From: Megalobrama amblycephala
Taxonomy: Eukaryota > Chordata > Actinopteri > Cypriniformes > Xenocyprididae
DNA: 64,000 nucleotides
NCBI RefSeq assembly: GCF_018812025.1
Contig: NC_063050.1
Location: forward strand, 58,168,147-58,232,146
Direction: 5' to 3'
Shown here in pieces: positions 23,060-32,871 of this stretch. A model generated the notes under the pieces. The model made no database searches and had not been told where the DNA came from. It worked only from the letters and a program-made list of their open reading frames with translations. The first letter of the stretch is position 1; each line of letters opens with the position of its first letter. Made by a program: the position numbers and the translations under genes.

Positions 23060-23347
23060 CTTGCAACAGATAATAATGTTAATAAAACAACAAAATATGT
23101 TAAATAAATGTATACATGGTAAATAAACCTACTGTATCTGAAAAAAACAAGTTTATTTAATTTGTATCTCTATAGTATTTGTTGTATTGTTTGTAGTTTG
23201 TAAATTTCTTTTTATATAACAACAATTATATATATTGGTATGCCCTTTGAAGGTTATTGGACACTGTGATATTTTTGTTCTTTAAGTTTGTGACAAGAAC
23301 ATAAAAATTATTACTTTTTTCATTAGAGTAATAATAAAGAAGCTGTC

Positions 23348-24640
23348 TGTGACGAGCAGGGCGGGCGAGAGCCGTGAGGGAACGGCGCGAGGCCGGTGAC
23401 GCGAGTGATAATGAGCATCACCTGCGAGGCGCGCCGGCCTCGAGTCTCTCACGGAGGAGCTCCGGAGGCATAAAAGGAGGAGCGACATCAGTAAAGGACG
23501 AGAGAGGACCAAGCCTGGACTTTATTTTATGTTTTATTATGTTTGTGTACCCTCGCGGACGTCTGCCGGCATTACTTTCGTTTTGTTCTTTGTTTATTTT
23601 GAATTAAACTTTTGTTGAACGTTCGCCGGTTCCCGCCTCCTTCTTCCCACATCTACTAACCGTGTTACATTGGTGCCGAAACCCGGGAGGAAGGAGGGAC
23701 ATGCTGTCGGAGAGCCCTCGCTGCTGAGGGGGATCGCGGTGCTGAGGAGTTCGGGCAGCGCAGGAGTGTGAAGACCGCGAGAAGCTGCCCGAGGCGGTGG
23801 TGCTGGAGCCTAGTGACAGGTGGGACGGAGAGCTCGAGGCCGTGCCCCTGGGATGAGGTGGGGTGGCTGCCGTCCAAGAGGGAGCGGAGGAGTCGCCGCC
23901 ATTCGCCGTGGGCCGAAGCCTGCTGCCGTCCGCCATAAAGGGGAGGAGCAGGGAACGGGGGACTCGCTGCCGGCTGCCCTCAGCCGGAGGAGCCATCGCC
24001 GGCCGCCAGGAGGCGGTCGAGGATCGGGCCGTCCACCGTGCGTCCAGTGCCACCGCATGGCACCGCGAGGAAGAGCCTCCGGCTGGCTGAGGACCGAGCG
24101 GCAGTGTGTCTGGGAACCGGACCAAGAATTTTTTTTTCTCTCTTTTTCCTCTCTCCCCTCTCTCGTTCTGTCGCTCCCCTTGCTTCCGTCTCCTTTCTCT
24201 CGTCTCGTCTGTCCTTACCCCTAGGTGCTGCGGCCGCCGAGACAGGCCCCGGGGGGAGTAGAGCGCAGTCTCGGGAGTACTCCCCGGCCTGCAAGGGGCG
24301 ATGGGGGTATGTGACGAGCAGGGCGGGCGAGAGCCGTGAGGGAACGGTGCGAGGCCGGTGACGCGAATGATAATGAGCATCACCTGCGAGGCGCGCCGGC
24401 CTCGAGTCTCTCACGGAGGAGCTCCGGAGGCATAAAAGGAGGAGCGACATCAGTGAAGGACGAGAGAGGACCAGGCCTGGACTTTATTTTATGTTTTATT
24501 ATGTTTGTGTGGCCGGCAGACGTCCGCGAGGGTCTGCCGGCATTACTTTCGTTTTGTTCTTTGTTTATTTTGAATTAAACTTTTGTTGAACGTTCGCCGG
24601 TTCCCGCCTCCTTCTTCCCACATCTACTAACCGTGTTACA
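23348..24640 (+). mobile_element. Miniature LTR retrotransposon (TRIM-like), 1293 bp
   Basis: LTR1 is 23348-23669 and LTR2 is 24310-24640; both begin TGTGACGAGC and end CCGTGTTACA. The five-base CTGTC flanks the element at 23343-23347 and 24641-24645. Directly after LTR1 is TGGTGCCGAAACCCGGGA (23671-23688), complementary to the 3' end of tRNA-Phe, i.e. the primer binding site. A purine-rich tract 'aaggggcgatgggggta' precedes LTR2. The 640-base GC-rich interior has no gag or pol frame. Each LTR has 'cataaaagg' as TATA box and 'gaattaaac' near its end. The total size and lack of coding fit the TRIM class, which needs enzymes from another element. Confidence 0.9.
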
Positions 24641-24773
24641 CTGTCCTACATTCATTAGTAAATCTATTAATAAATCTATAGGTATTGGTATCGGTATCAG
24701 CGAGTACTAGAAAAAAGTAGCAGTACTCGTACTCGGTCCTTAAAAATGGTATTGGTGCATCCCTACAATACAT

Positions 24774-25338
24774 ATTTGGTTCTGATGCTCTGTCTGCAAT
24801 AGATTGCCTCTTAAATGATCTGATCTGATTACCAGCTCTGTAAATGCTTATTACAAAGCACTGTAAAACCTAAGAAAGGATAATTTTTCTGTGGCCATGA
24901 AAAATACCATTCTCTTAGAATTCATTAATAATCAATTCTGAGTGTTTACAGGATGAACTGAGTTATTGATTGTAATTTTAATGTAGCTACTTCAAGTTAA
25001 TCTGATTAACTAATTCAAATATTCATAATGAATCATAATTAATAATCATAGTGAGTTATGAATAATTATTAATATTTCCCCTTTGAGCAAATATCGCTAC
25101 AGCATATTCGATGTACTGGTGTAAACAACAGCAAATCCCTATTGGCATCTTTTGGAGGAGGTGATCATCTAGCCCACTCCAAAAGCACTTCTTACCTCAT
25201 TCCAGTTAACCTGATGGCAGAGTTCAAAAAGCCTTCCACATAATCATCCAGTGAACATCCCCCTTGATAAAGGGACAAAAATTGGTCCTCTGGGTGAAGT
25301 GGAACTGCTGCTAGATTCATGTTTAAGGTCCGCACTTC
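24774..25338. other. LTR-like remnant and unassigned DNA
   Basis: 24774-25101 is the right part of the LTR-like copy 2. 25102-25338 has no coding frame; 'ccaaaagcacttcttacc' and 'ggtcctctgggtgaagtgg' look like degraded retroelement interior, but I cannot place them. Confidence 0.3.
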
Positions 25339-25612
25339 TGTCACAGTGGTTGCAACAAGAATGTGTTTGAGCAGGATCTAGTCGTAGCAGTAAAACTTTC
25401 ATAAACATTAGCTCAAATTAACAAACACTCAGGAGAGAGATCAACATGCAGGAACAAATAAACTACTTAAAACAGATGTAAGAAAGGACAAGGAGCTAAA
25501 CTAAAGATATATATACAGATACTAAATGAGTTAACAAGGGGCAGATGGACACAATAGGTTGATATGGAAACAAACAACTAGGAAACTAGGTCACACACTA
25601 GGAAACTAGGTC
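25339..25612 (-). mobile_element. LTR, minus strand
   Basis: Runs from 'tgtcacagtggttgcaac' to 'ggaaactaggtcaacta'. It shares its first ~120 bases with 4634-4790 and its distal part ('tatatatacagatactaaatg', 'agatggacacaataggttg') with 8160-8262. A TATA-type stretch and a terminal TG...CA layout support an LTR of the Gag-only family. There is a tandem 'actaggaaactaggtcac' near the end. No partner LTR nearby, so it is probably solo. Confidence 0.5.
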
Positions 25613-25618
25613 AACTAA

Positions 25619-26158
25619 AGCCAGGTGCACACTGTGTGATTTTGGCCATGATTTGGATGACAAATTCTGACAAATTTTGACCTCTGATCCTAGGCTAAAA
25701 TCTGTAGTCTTTGGTCGTTAGTCCAAACTAACCGTGTTACACCGACAGCCAATTAATGACCAATGTGATCGAATTTTACCTCAGACGAAATTCTGGCAGT
25801 GTCAGAAGATTTGGCGCACAGTCCTGCAGTGTTACTTCTCCTATGATGATGTCATATTTACTTGTTTTTCAAGACAAGCCATGATCAAAAATAATGCTAG
25901 AGATTTCTTTGTTTGCCAACTTTTGTTTCAGTCCCACATGTAATGCAGCTCACAGTCACCGAACATCTATGGGTTGATGATGTTAAACTCCGGACAAGTT
26001 TTCATGCACAAGTCCGTTTTTAAAGTGTCTTGACTGTCATACAGTCTGACATAAGTGAGAGCTGAGATCCCACAGTGTGACATGAAGATCATATTCCTAC
26101 AGTCTGACAAGCAACAATCGTAAAGGACTATTATAAACTGCACAGTGTGCACCCAGCT
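25619..26158. mobile_element. PIF/Harbinger-like MITE with TAA target duplication
   Basis: Left terminus AGCCAGGTGCACACTGTG; right terminus, reverse complement, AGCTGGGTGCACACTGTG. TAA is at 25616-25618 and 26159-26161, the three-base TWA duplication typical of PIF/Harbinger. Internal 'acagtctgacataag' and 'acagtgtgacatgaag' are low-grade repeats of the theme. No transposase. Confidence 0.7.
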
Positions 26159-26165
26159 TAAGGAA

Positions 26166-26246
26166 CACCTTCCCTATTCAACTTACGGAATGAATGCGGC
26201 GCCAGTTCCATTTTTTCTGTAAGTAGAATAGGGAAGGCGTAGGACA
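26166..26246. repeat. Short inverted repeat (81 bp)
   Basis: 'caccttccctattcaactta' on the left pairs with 'taagtagaatagggaagg' on the right with about 40 bases between. It abuts the Harbinger-like element and may be a small MITE or its derivative. Confidence 0.5.
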
Positions 26247-27931
26247 TACAGCGTAAGCTTTTTGAAGAATACGGAAAGCGGAATACGAAAAGGCACTAGC
26301 AAGGCAATCATTTGTGTTTATAAAGCATATACAGTTGTATTTTTTTAAGAAAATGTCCAATCGTTTCCCTAAACAAGACCCTTATTCCTCGTCTGGTATC
26401 GTTTAAAGCCCTTTGAAGCTGTGCTAAAACTAATTTTGATCTTCAACCATTTGGAGACCACTGAAGTCCACTATAAGGAGAATAATCCTGGAATGTTTTC
26501 ATCAAAAACCTTAATTTCTATTCGACTGAAGAAAGAAAGACATGAACATCTTGGATGACAATGGGGTGAGTAAATTATCAGGAAATTTTCATTCAGAAGT
26601 GAACTAATCCTTTAATCGCAAATTGTTCCAGTGGTATTGTCCCTGTAATAAGTTCTTGGTGCAATTCTTTACCAAAATGAAATAAAAAAATAAAATGTAT
26701 CTGATGACATTAAGCTTTCTCGCTGTTACAGCGTCTTCACAGTTTACCTCAAAACATGTAGTTGTGATCTGTATTCTAGCGAGGGACTGTTCTCGTCTGT
26801 ATTCAGTTGAGACTCTGTTCCTGTTAGCAATCTATTCAGGGCGGTTGATGTTGTGATCCAAGAGGATAGTTTTTAGAGACACTTCACCTCAGGTAAACTC
26901 CCAACACATCTAGAAGTGTGAATCTGACTGGACAAGTGCACATTTCATCTGATTTTAAGGAGCAACAACAATAATACGGGTCATTTGAAGCAATAAAGCT
27001 CATCGCCTGGTTCCACTCCTCACTCCAGGCCCTCTCTCTCACCCGCTCTCTGAAATTATTCCTGGCTGGTGCTAAGATTTAATTCCATTGAGAGCGGCCC
27101 ATCTTTTTGAAATTAATAAAGAGCAAATCCACATTAGGAGGAGATGAACAAAGCAGCAGCACAAACAATGAGGTAATTCTTCACAAGAGTACATTCTGTA
27201 CACCAGCACTTCATCTGAATATGGACACTGCTGGAAAGGATTTACCTTTGGAATGTTTTTACATATTGTACATATTTAAATAAAACAAAATATAATAGGT
27301 TAAGATGTAACGTCCTATACCATTCTATCATTTTCATCAGGGCTTGCTCTGTAATTGGATTTCATTTGCAAATGGAGTGGGGCTCCCGCACTACGGTCAC
27401 ATGACTTTGGATGAAACAAGGCCACGCACTGAAAAATAAATTACTTGCTTGGACAACACATGAGAAGCTCACCTCCTACACTATAAATCAAAGACATGAA
27501 TGCTCTTCTCTTCAGTAAATCCTGCCAAAAAAAAGCTGAAGAAATGCCTAAGGCTTTGAGTCCATGACAGCACATCAGGGCTATCTGACGAAACCTTCAC
27601 AATGAGCTGTTCCTCATGCACTGAAAGCACATTGATGAAGAGAAGCATCAAGTATACGAGAAAGATATTTTTAAATATTTTGGACTGCAGTGTTTTATGT
27701 ATTCCCTTTGAAATTGTGTGCTTAATTGTTTTTATTTGCACTTTTATTGCACATTAAATCCTATATATATAGTTTATAGTTTTTTTTTTTTTTTTTTTTT
27801 AATTAAATGTGCTTGTACTTTAATTGACTGATTCTATTTAAGCCTCCAATTGTCCTCTTGTTGGCAGACTCAAGTTAGGAGTAAAGTGATTCTATACTGT
27901 ATCCAGTGTAGAATGTGTAATTGATTATAAT
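26247..27931. other. Unique DNA, no gene recognised
   Basis: No frame has a recognisable domain. The stretch around 27030-27190 has balanced composition and no repeat character and could be a conserved non-coding element (see findings). A poly-T tract lies at about 27780-27800. Confidence 0.35.
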
Positions 27932-27932
27932 G

Positions 27933-28487
27933 GGCTGTATCTGAAATCGCCCCCTTATACCCTCATTCTCTATTCCCTACATTAGTCCATTACTTTAGGG
28001 ATTGAATGAAAATAATTGAGCAAATTGGACACTGAATGCACCAGAAGGGCTTGCTGCTTTTGCATAGTTTGTTCTTACTGTTTAATAATCATTTGAAACT
28101 GGCAGCTCCAGTAGAAAGAATAAAGATTGGAAACTATGTAAACTTAATTAAACAATTTAACAATCAATTAAAAAAGAATTTATACTTGTATGATATTATG
28201 CTATAGCCACATTGGACCACTGTTTTGGAAAATGGATGGATGGATGATTCAGCTGTGGGCGCCATCTTCTGTTCAGATGCAGAAATTCATTTGCCGTGCA
28301 ACTCACAGTGCATTAAGTATTCTCTAGCCGTTGAGCGTACATTGGTTGTACACTCATTATTGTGGTGCATTGTGGGATTGAATTAGTGCACTCGATAACA
28401 TCCACTATGGTTTCGGACACCACTAAATGGCTGTCCCCTCAAATAGTGCCCTATTTAAGGGTATAGGGGGTGATTTAGGACACAGCC
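27933..28487. mobile_element. MITE with GGCTGTATC-type termini
   Basis: Left end GGCTGTATCTGAAATCGCCC; right end in reverse complement GGCTGTGTCCTAAATCACCC, followed on both sides by 'ccttatacc/cctatacc'. ATG flanks on both sides is a possible three-base duplication. No coding frame. Confidence 0.65.
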
Positions 28488-28535
28488 ATGAGTTCTATTT
28501 GCTTTTTAAGACACTTGCATCTGGTGTAGGCAAGT

Positions 28536-28760
28536 GTCAGCTGTTAAAGGGTCATGAAAACCTAAACTCAAAACCTAAATTTTCTGAGATTTTAACACAG
28601 TTATGTGTGTTGAACATCATAGAAGACACCATCTGTTAATTTTAATTGTAGGAGAAAACTAGTTAATTTTAAGCTTTTTGCGCTATTTTCATCTTCCGGG
28701 TTTAAAATCTTCTTTGTGTCAATGTCACAGGAAGTACATTGATGACTCACTGGTGTCTAC
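28536..28760. repeat. Possible truncated TTAA element
   Basis: Starts with TTAA followed by 'agggtcatgaaaaccta', resembling a MITE terminus, but no matching right end is found before an LTR-like stretch begins near 28765 ('gcagtagaattttaataaac', compare 25385). Confidence 0.3.
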
Positions 28761-28943
28761 ATCATGCAGTGGTTGAGGCATGAAAGCAATAAAGGCTGGA
28801 TATAAGTACAGCAGTAGAATTTTAATAAACACTAACTCAAAATAACAGATTCACAGGATGTCAGGATTCAAAACTCTGTAAACAGAAAAATCAAGAAACA
28901 TAGATAAGATCAGACAAACACTAGAACAATCTAGAACACTAGA

Positions 28944-29012
28944 ACAATACATACACCTTATTTTTCAATGCAGAAGTTAGGTGTTTTTACCTGAAAAATA
29001 AGGTGCATATTT
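28944..29012. repeat. Short hairpin
   Basis: 'caccttatttttca' pairs with 'tgaaaaataaggtgc' across about 30 bases, followed by AAAC repeats. Probably a small MITE remnant. Confidence 0.45.
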
Positions 29013-29639
29013 ATAAAAAACAAACAAACAAACAAACAAAAAATAACTATATGTAAGATTTAATGTGCAATAAATGATATATGTCACAGAATATGTCTTT
29101 AATTGTGCAATTTACAGTGAGCTTACAAAATCACGTGTATGTTGTGTTGCGAGTAACGCTAAATTTCAGTGTGCATTTGTGGGAAGCTTTGATGCTTTTA
29201 ACTCAATGAGCAGTGGCGTGCACAGCCCCTTTGATTGCAAAAGTGAAAGTGCCCTTTGCAGCCACATCGCGGTGCCCCCGCATTCCCATTTCTCCTCCAC
29301 CGGAACGCGATTTCAACCCAGGGAGATCCACAACTTTCCCCCCGGTATGGTAAAAATAGATACTAGAAGTGAGGAGATGTGGTGGAGGAGGGATGCTGAT
29401 AAACTCTCAGATGAACAGAGGGGATCTGAGCTCAGAATATTGGCCCGAACCCAGAGTACTCCCCCAAAAAGCAAAAGAGCAAAGGACAGCCGCCAGATTA
29501 AAGACCCCCAAAAGACAGCGAGAATTGGCAGGCTGGCATGTTAAGAAGAAGCCTAGTCGCTTGACCAGGAGAACCCGTGTTGCCTCCGGCAGGAGCAGCT
29601 CACGACAAACAAGGAGATGCCGAATTTGGAACGATCAAT

Positions 29640-31120
29640 CGGGAGAGCTCTCGCAGCGTCTGATGGGAGACCAATGCTCCGGAAGACCAATGCTCACGGC
29701 ATCGGATGCGTAAAGCCCTACCGCCTAATAAATGGGGAGCAGCAGAAGTTAAACCATCCAACTGGGGGGTCTGTGCTTCCTCTGACGGGATCGTACATCG
29801 CCAGGCAGACGGGCCCAACCAGCTGATAGACGGGGAGCGTGTGATTTGAAGTGCCCGATAAGCAGGGCTCTGCTACATCGGACGGGAGACCAATGCTCAC
29901 AGCATCGAATGAGTGAGCCTTACCAACCGAAAGATGAAGGGCAGCGTGAATCAGGAACGACCGACCGAAGGGGCCCACTCAGCTTCCGACAGGAGCAGCT
30001 CCCAGTGATGGGTGAGTGGGTCCCATTGGTCGATGTCAGGGTGAGAGGAATTGTAATGGCCAGCCAGGAGAGCTCTCACAGCATCCGATGGGAGACCAAT
30101 GCTCTCTGCATTGGATGGGTAAAGATAGGTGCTGACTAAGAGGGTCTCATGGGAGACCAATGTTCTAGGACAGTGAATCTCAACCTTTTTGAGTAATGGA
30201 CTCCTGTCATCCTTGGAATCATCCTCAAGGATCCCAGAATAAAATTGGCTCATTGGTATCATTAATGTCTTTGTGACGAACAAATGCAATCGAGTGTAAT
30301 TTACTATTACGTTAGTTGGCTTGTCCTATATCCATATAGTCAGTTATATTATACATATATTATCTTCTTTTATGGGAACATGTCAAATGTCAAAATATAC
30401 AAAAAATCATATTGAGATATTTTATAAGGATCCCCTGGTATTAGGGGTCCATGGATCCCTGGTTGAGAAACACTGCTCTAGGGAGAGACCAATGCTCTAG
30501 GAGGGGACCAATGCTCTAGGACGAGACCAATGCTCTACGAGGAGACCAATGCTCTAGGGAGAGACCAATGCTTGTGGCATCAGACGGGTAAACCTTGCCG
30601 GATGATGAAAGATAAGCACTGACCGGGAGGCTCTCGCGGTGTCCGGCGGTGTCCGGCTCAGGGAGACCAATGCTTATGGCATCAGATGTATAAGCCTCGC
30701 TGGATGGAGAAAGAAAGACATGGATGCCCAATAAGGAGGGCGGTAGCTGTGTCTGCTGGGAGATCAATAGTCATTGGACGGGGAAGGAGAAAATGTAGGT
30801 GCATGACTAGCAGGCTCTCACAGTATCCAATGGGTAAAGATCGAGATCGATACTCGTGGCATTGGACGGGCAAGCCTCGCTGGACTGTTTGTGATGTCGA
30901 ACTGGTTGGTCCTGATGTAGCTGCTCCGATGCGGAAAGAGTGACTAGAAAAATTTTGTGCAGAGATGACTGCCTCTGATGAGAGCAGCTTATGGCGATGC
31001 ACAATTGGGCTCTACCAGGCGACAGACGGGGTGAACAACATTTTAAGCACCTGGGCGGGAGAACTCTAGCAGCATTCAACGGGAGTTCAATACTCACACT
31101 GCTGGACGGGTAAGCCTCGC
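29640..31120. repeat. Degenerate minisatellite, ~100 bp theme
   Basis: Recurring phrases are 'gggagaccaatgctc', 'gcatcggatgggtaa', 'gataagcactgaccggg' and 'gctctcgcag'. They occur around 29660-29720, 29880-29930, 30065-30130, 30490-30620, 30650-30710 and 30810-30880. Between 30480 and 30560 a short sub-unit 'gagaccaatgctctagg' is amplified four to five times. A hAT MITE (30171-30475) interrupts it. Confidence 0.7.
30171..30475. mobile_element. hAT (Charlie-like) MITE, 305 bp
   Basis: Termini CAGTGAATCTCAACC and, reverse complement on the right, CAGTGTTTCTCAACC. Eight-base flanks TTCTAGGA and CTCTAGGG are 6 of 8 identical. The CAGTGNTTCTCAACC type of end is familiar from Charlie-group hAT elements. 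It is inserted in the ~100 bp minisatellite and has no coding frame. Confidence 0.8.
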
Positions 31121-31139
31121 CGGTGGTTAACTGTTGCAC

Positions 31140-31360
31140 ATGGCACAATGAGCAGGGGAGATTGCACTGCTGTGGCAGTGAAAGCGAGGTTACCAGAGAA
31201 ATTAAGCTCCTGCGGGAGCGGAGGAGATAACACTACTGTAGCAGTGAAGGCAGGCTTAGATGGAGAACTGAGTGTTTGCAGGAGCAGAGAAGACATTACT
31301 GCTGCGGCAATGAAAGAATGAAGTGGATTCCTGTTGGAGTGGGTGGGAAGACACTGCTGT
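31140..31360. repeat. Diverged copies of the 61-65 bp minisatellite
   Basis: 'gctcctgcgggagcggagg', 'cactactgtagcagtg' and 'tactgctgcggcaatg' repeat the two-hairpin theme of 12430-13045, with about three to four decayed units. Two more units lie at 31850-31950 ('ctcctgcgggagcgggtgg', 'cactgctgcagtagtg'). Confidence 0.7.
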
Positions 31361-32239
31361 AGCAGTGGAATAGAAATATTTTACTGTTTTAGTGGATTAG
31401 TGTTAATTGAGGCAGATATGGTGAGCATGTAGGTTTAAGCTGGAGCTGAAGAATTTAGCTGATAAGGTTTCATTGAGCTTCTTTGGTGTGGAAGCGATAG
31501 AATCAAATTCAGCTCTTAAAAGCCTCTGGCAACCAGCTACCAAGAGTCTGAATCTGATGCTGGGAGAGCAGCTGTGGTTGCTGCAACCATGCAAAACAAA
31601 AGACTGGAAAAATGATCTGGTGGGAGGCCAAAATGGGGTGACAGCCTCCCGTCTTCTAGCGTGTGGATCAAAAACCGCAAGGGAGAGGAGATGTGAGATG
31701 AAAGTGTGGATTTGTGGATTTGGAATATCGTGAAGTTTAAGTGGCCAAGCAAAGATAGCAACTAGCATTTAGAACAGTTTAGATTGTCTTGGGAGTTGGA
31801 CACAACTGGAAATATCTTATCGATTTTCCTTGTGCAGTGAGGCTTGGAAACTGGGCTCTTGCGGGAGAGGAGCAGACAACACTGCTACTGCAGTGTAAGA
31901 ACAGAGTAGGCTCCTGCGGGAGCGGGTGGGAAGACACTGCTGCAGTAGTGAGGTACAATATTTTCATCATTTTAGTGGATTGATGGTGTTAATTGAGGCG
32001 TATATGGTGAGCTTGTAGGATTGAGCGAGAGAACAAGCTGAAGCTGAAGAATTTGGCTGGTAAAATTCGTTGAACTTCTTAAATATGCAAGCGATTGGAT
32101 TAGATATAGTCCTTAAAAGCCGCTGATGACCAGCGACCAGGGTGTTTGAATCTGGTGCTGGAAGAGGCCTTTGGGGCAGCAGTGGTTCCTTGCCGCTGAT
32201 GCCACTGGCTTGCTTAGTGTGGGACACTTGATATTCAAC

Positions 32240-32516
32240 AATGTTTTTGATCTGCCTACATAGAAACCATTGTATGCAAACTGAGCTGGACGATGATCAC
32301 TGTTTTCTCCAGAGCTGTTGTATAGATAAATTAACTAAGTGAATAACTAATGGTTTTTACAATGGAATTAATTAATACTGGACTTACTTAACTGGACAAT
32401 GACACCATTTTCTTCTAGAGCTGCTGTGCAGCTAAAATTATTTTCCTGCTATCATTGTAAAGCTGATCAGATGCAACCTGCATTGTAAAAAGCACTATAA
32501 AGGTGACTTGATTTGG
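32240..32516 (+). mobile_element. LINE/SINE 3' tail fragment
   Basis: 'ctagagctgctgtgcagct', 'attgtaaagctgat' and 'cattgtaaaaagcactataa' followed by 'aggtgacttgattt' is the plus-strand form of the fish LINE/SINE tail ending 'gcgctataaataaaggtgacttg'. No coding part is attached. Confidence 0.5.
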
Positions 32517-32602
32517 TTGCTGCTCCTATGCGATGGAGAGTGGAAGCTATATATATATCAAAATTTGAATCAAAATTACTCAAATTGAGTAAAGAGCGTT
32601 TT

Positions 32603-32604
<2 letters not shown>

Positions 32605-32649
<45 letters not shown>
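32605..32649. repeat. TA microsatellite, left of palindrome
   Basis: Uninterrupted TA repeats directly abut the left end of the Tc1 palindrome. A similar tract of about 36 bases lies at 33971-34006. TA is the target of Tc1/mariner elements. Confidence 0.9.
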
Positions 32650-32655
<6 letters not shown>

Positions 32656-32871
32656 TGCATTCCAAATTATTATGCAAGAGACAAATCAGTAAGATTTCTG
32701 TACAATAAACATTCAGATTTTAGTTTTTCTAAGAAAATGTTTGTTAGTTTATTTATCCATGTCTTTTTAGATAACTGGTATCAATCTCAGACAAAATAAT
32801 TTGCCAGATCTATGGAAACCCTACTTAGAGGTTGTTCCACATTATTAAGCAAGTCACAGTTCTCACGCAAT

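Larger units (their letters stand above)
19878..23095 (-). mobile_element. Nearly full-length L2/CR1-type LINE
   Basis: The minus-strand order is endonuclease (23059-22265), endonuclease end plus linker (22155-21538), reverse transcriptase and C-terminal region (21605-20172), then a 3' UTR ending in AATCAG repeats at 19878. The reading frames are described separately. The 5' end near 23095 is estimated from the start of AT-rich DNA. It lies inside the hAT-type element. The tandem hexamer tail rather than poly(A), and the RT style, point to the CR1/L2 part of the Jockey superfamily. Confidence 0.8.
19360..24765. mobile_element. hAT-type element with nested LINE and miniature LTR element
   Basis: Termini are TAGGGATGCACCGATATC on the left and, in reverse complement on the right, TAGGGATGCACCAATACC. 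Eight-base flanks are CTATACAT (19352-19359) and CAATACAT (24766-24773), 7 of 8 identical, the duplication length expected of hAT. Subterminal 'tcgtactcgt' and 'gtactcgtactcg' are inverted partners. No transposase is seen. Its own sequence is 19360-19877, about 23095-23347 and 24641-24765; the rest is nested insertions. Confidence 0.7.
17813..25101 (+). mobile_element. Possible degraded LTR, copy 2, carrying nested insertions
   Basis: The pieces 17813-18043, 18951-19359 and 24766-25101 join into one layout resembling 6491-8076: 'ttcattggtcagg', 'aggtgtgactttg', 'taatgcaagtat', 'ctgtggccatg', 'aatatttcccctttgag' and a terminal 'tatcgctaca'. It was split by a TTAA element (18048-18950) and by a hAT-type element (19360-24765). 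The junctions of those insertions are clear; the identity of the host as an LTR is an inference. Confidence 0.4.
29360..32240 (-). pseudogene. Rearranged relative of the DIRS-like element
   Basis: 'ggcccgaacccagagtact' at about 29440 matches the 3' terminal region near 12260 of the DIRS-like element. Recombinase fragments are readable: 'NFSSHSFRIGAAT' (HxxR box) near 30910-30960, and the region spanning the recombinase C-terminus at about 31480-31610 and again at about 32050-32230. Parts of the RT region (compare 14690-14830) are joined directly after it at about 31680-31830. The Gag and most of the RT are missing. Two minisatellite families fill the gaps. The segments are duplicated and out of order relative to the copy at 12-17 kb. 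Confidence 0.6.

Noticed and set aside
23820..24224. Arginine-rich GC-rich open frames inside the TRIM
   Set aside because: Overlapping open frames on both strands in a 640 bp GC-rich interior; no Gag signature such as a zinc knuckle. GC-rich DNA has few stop codons.
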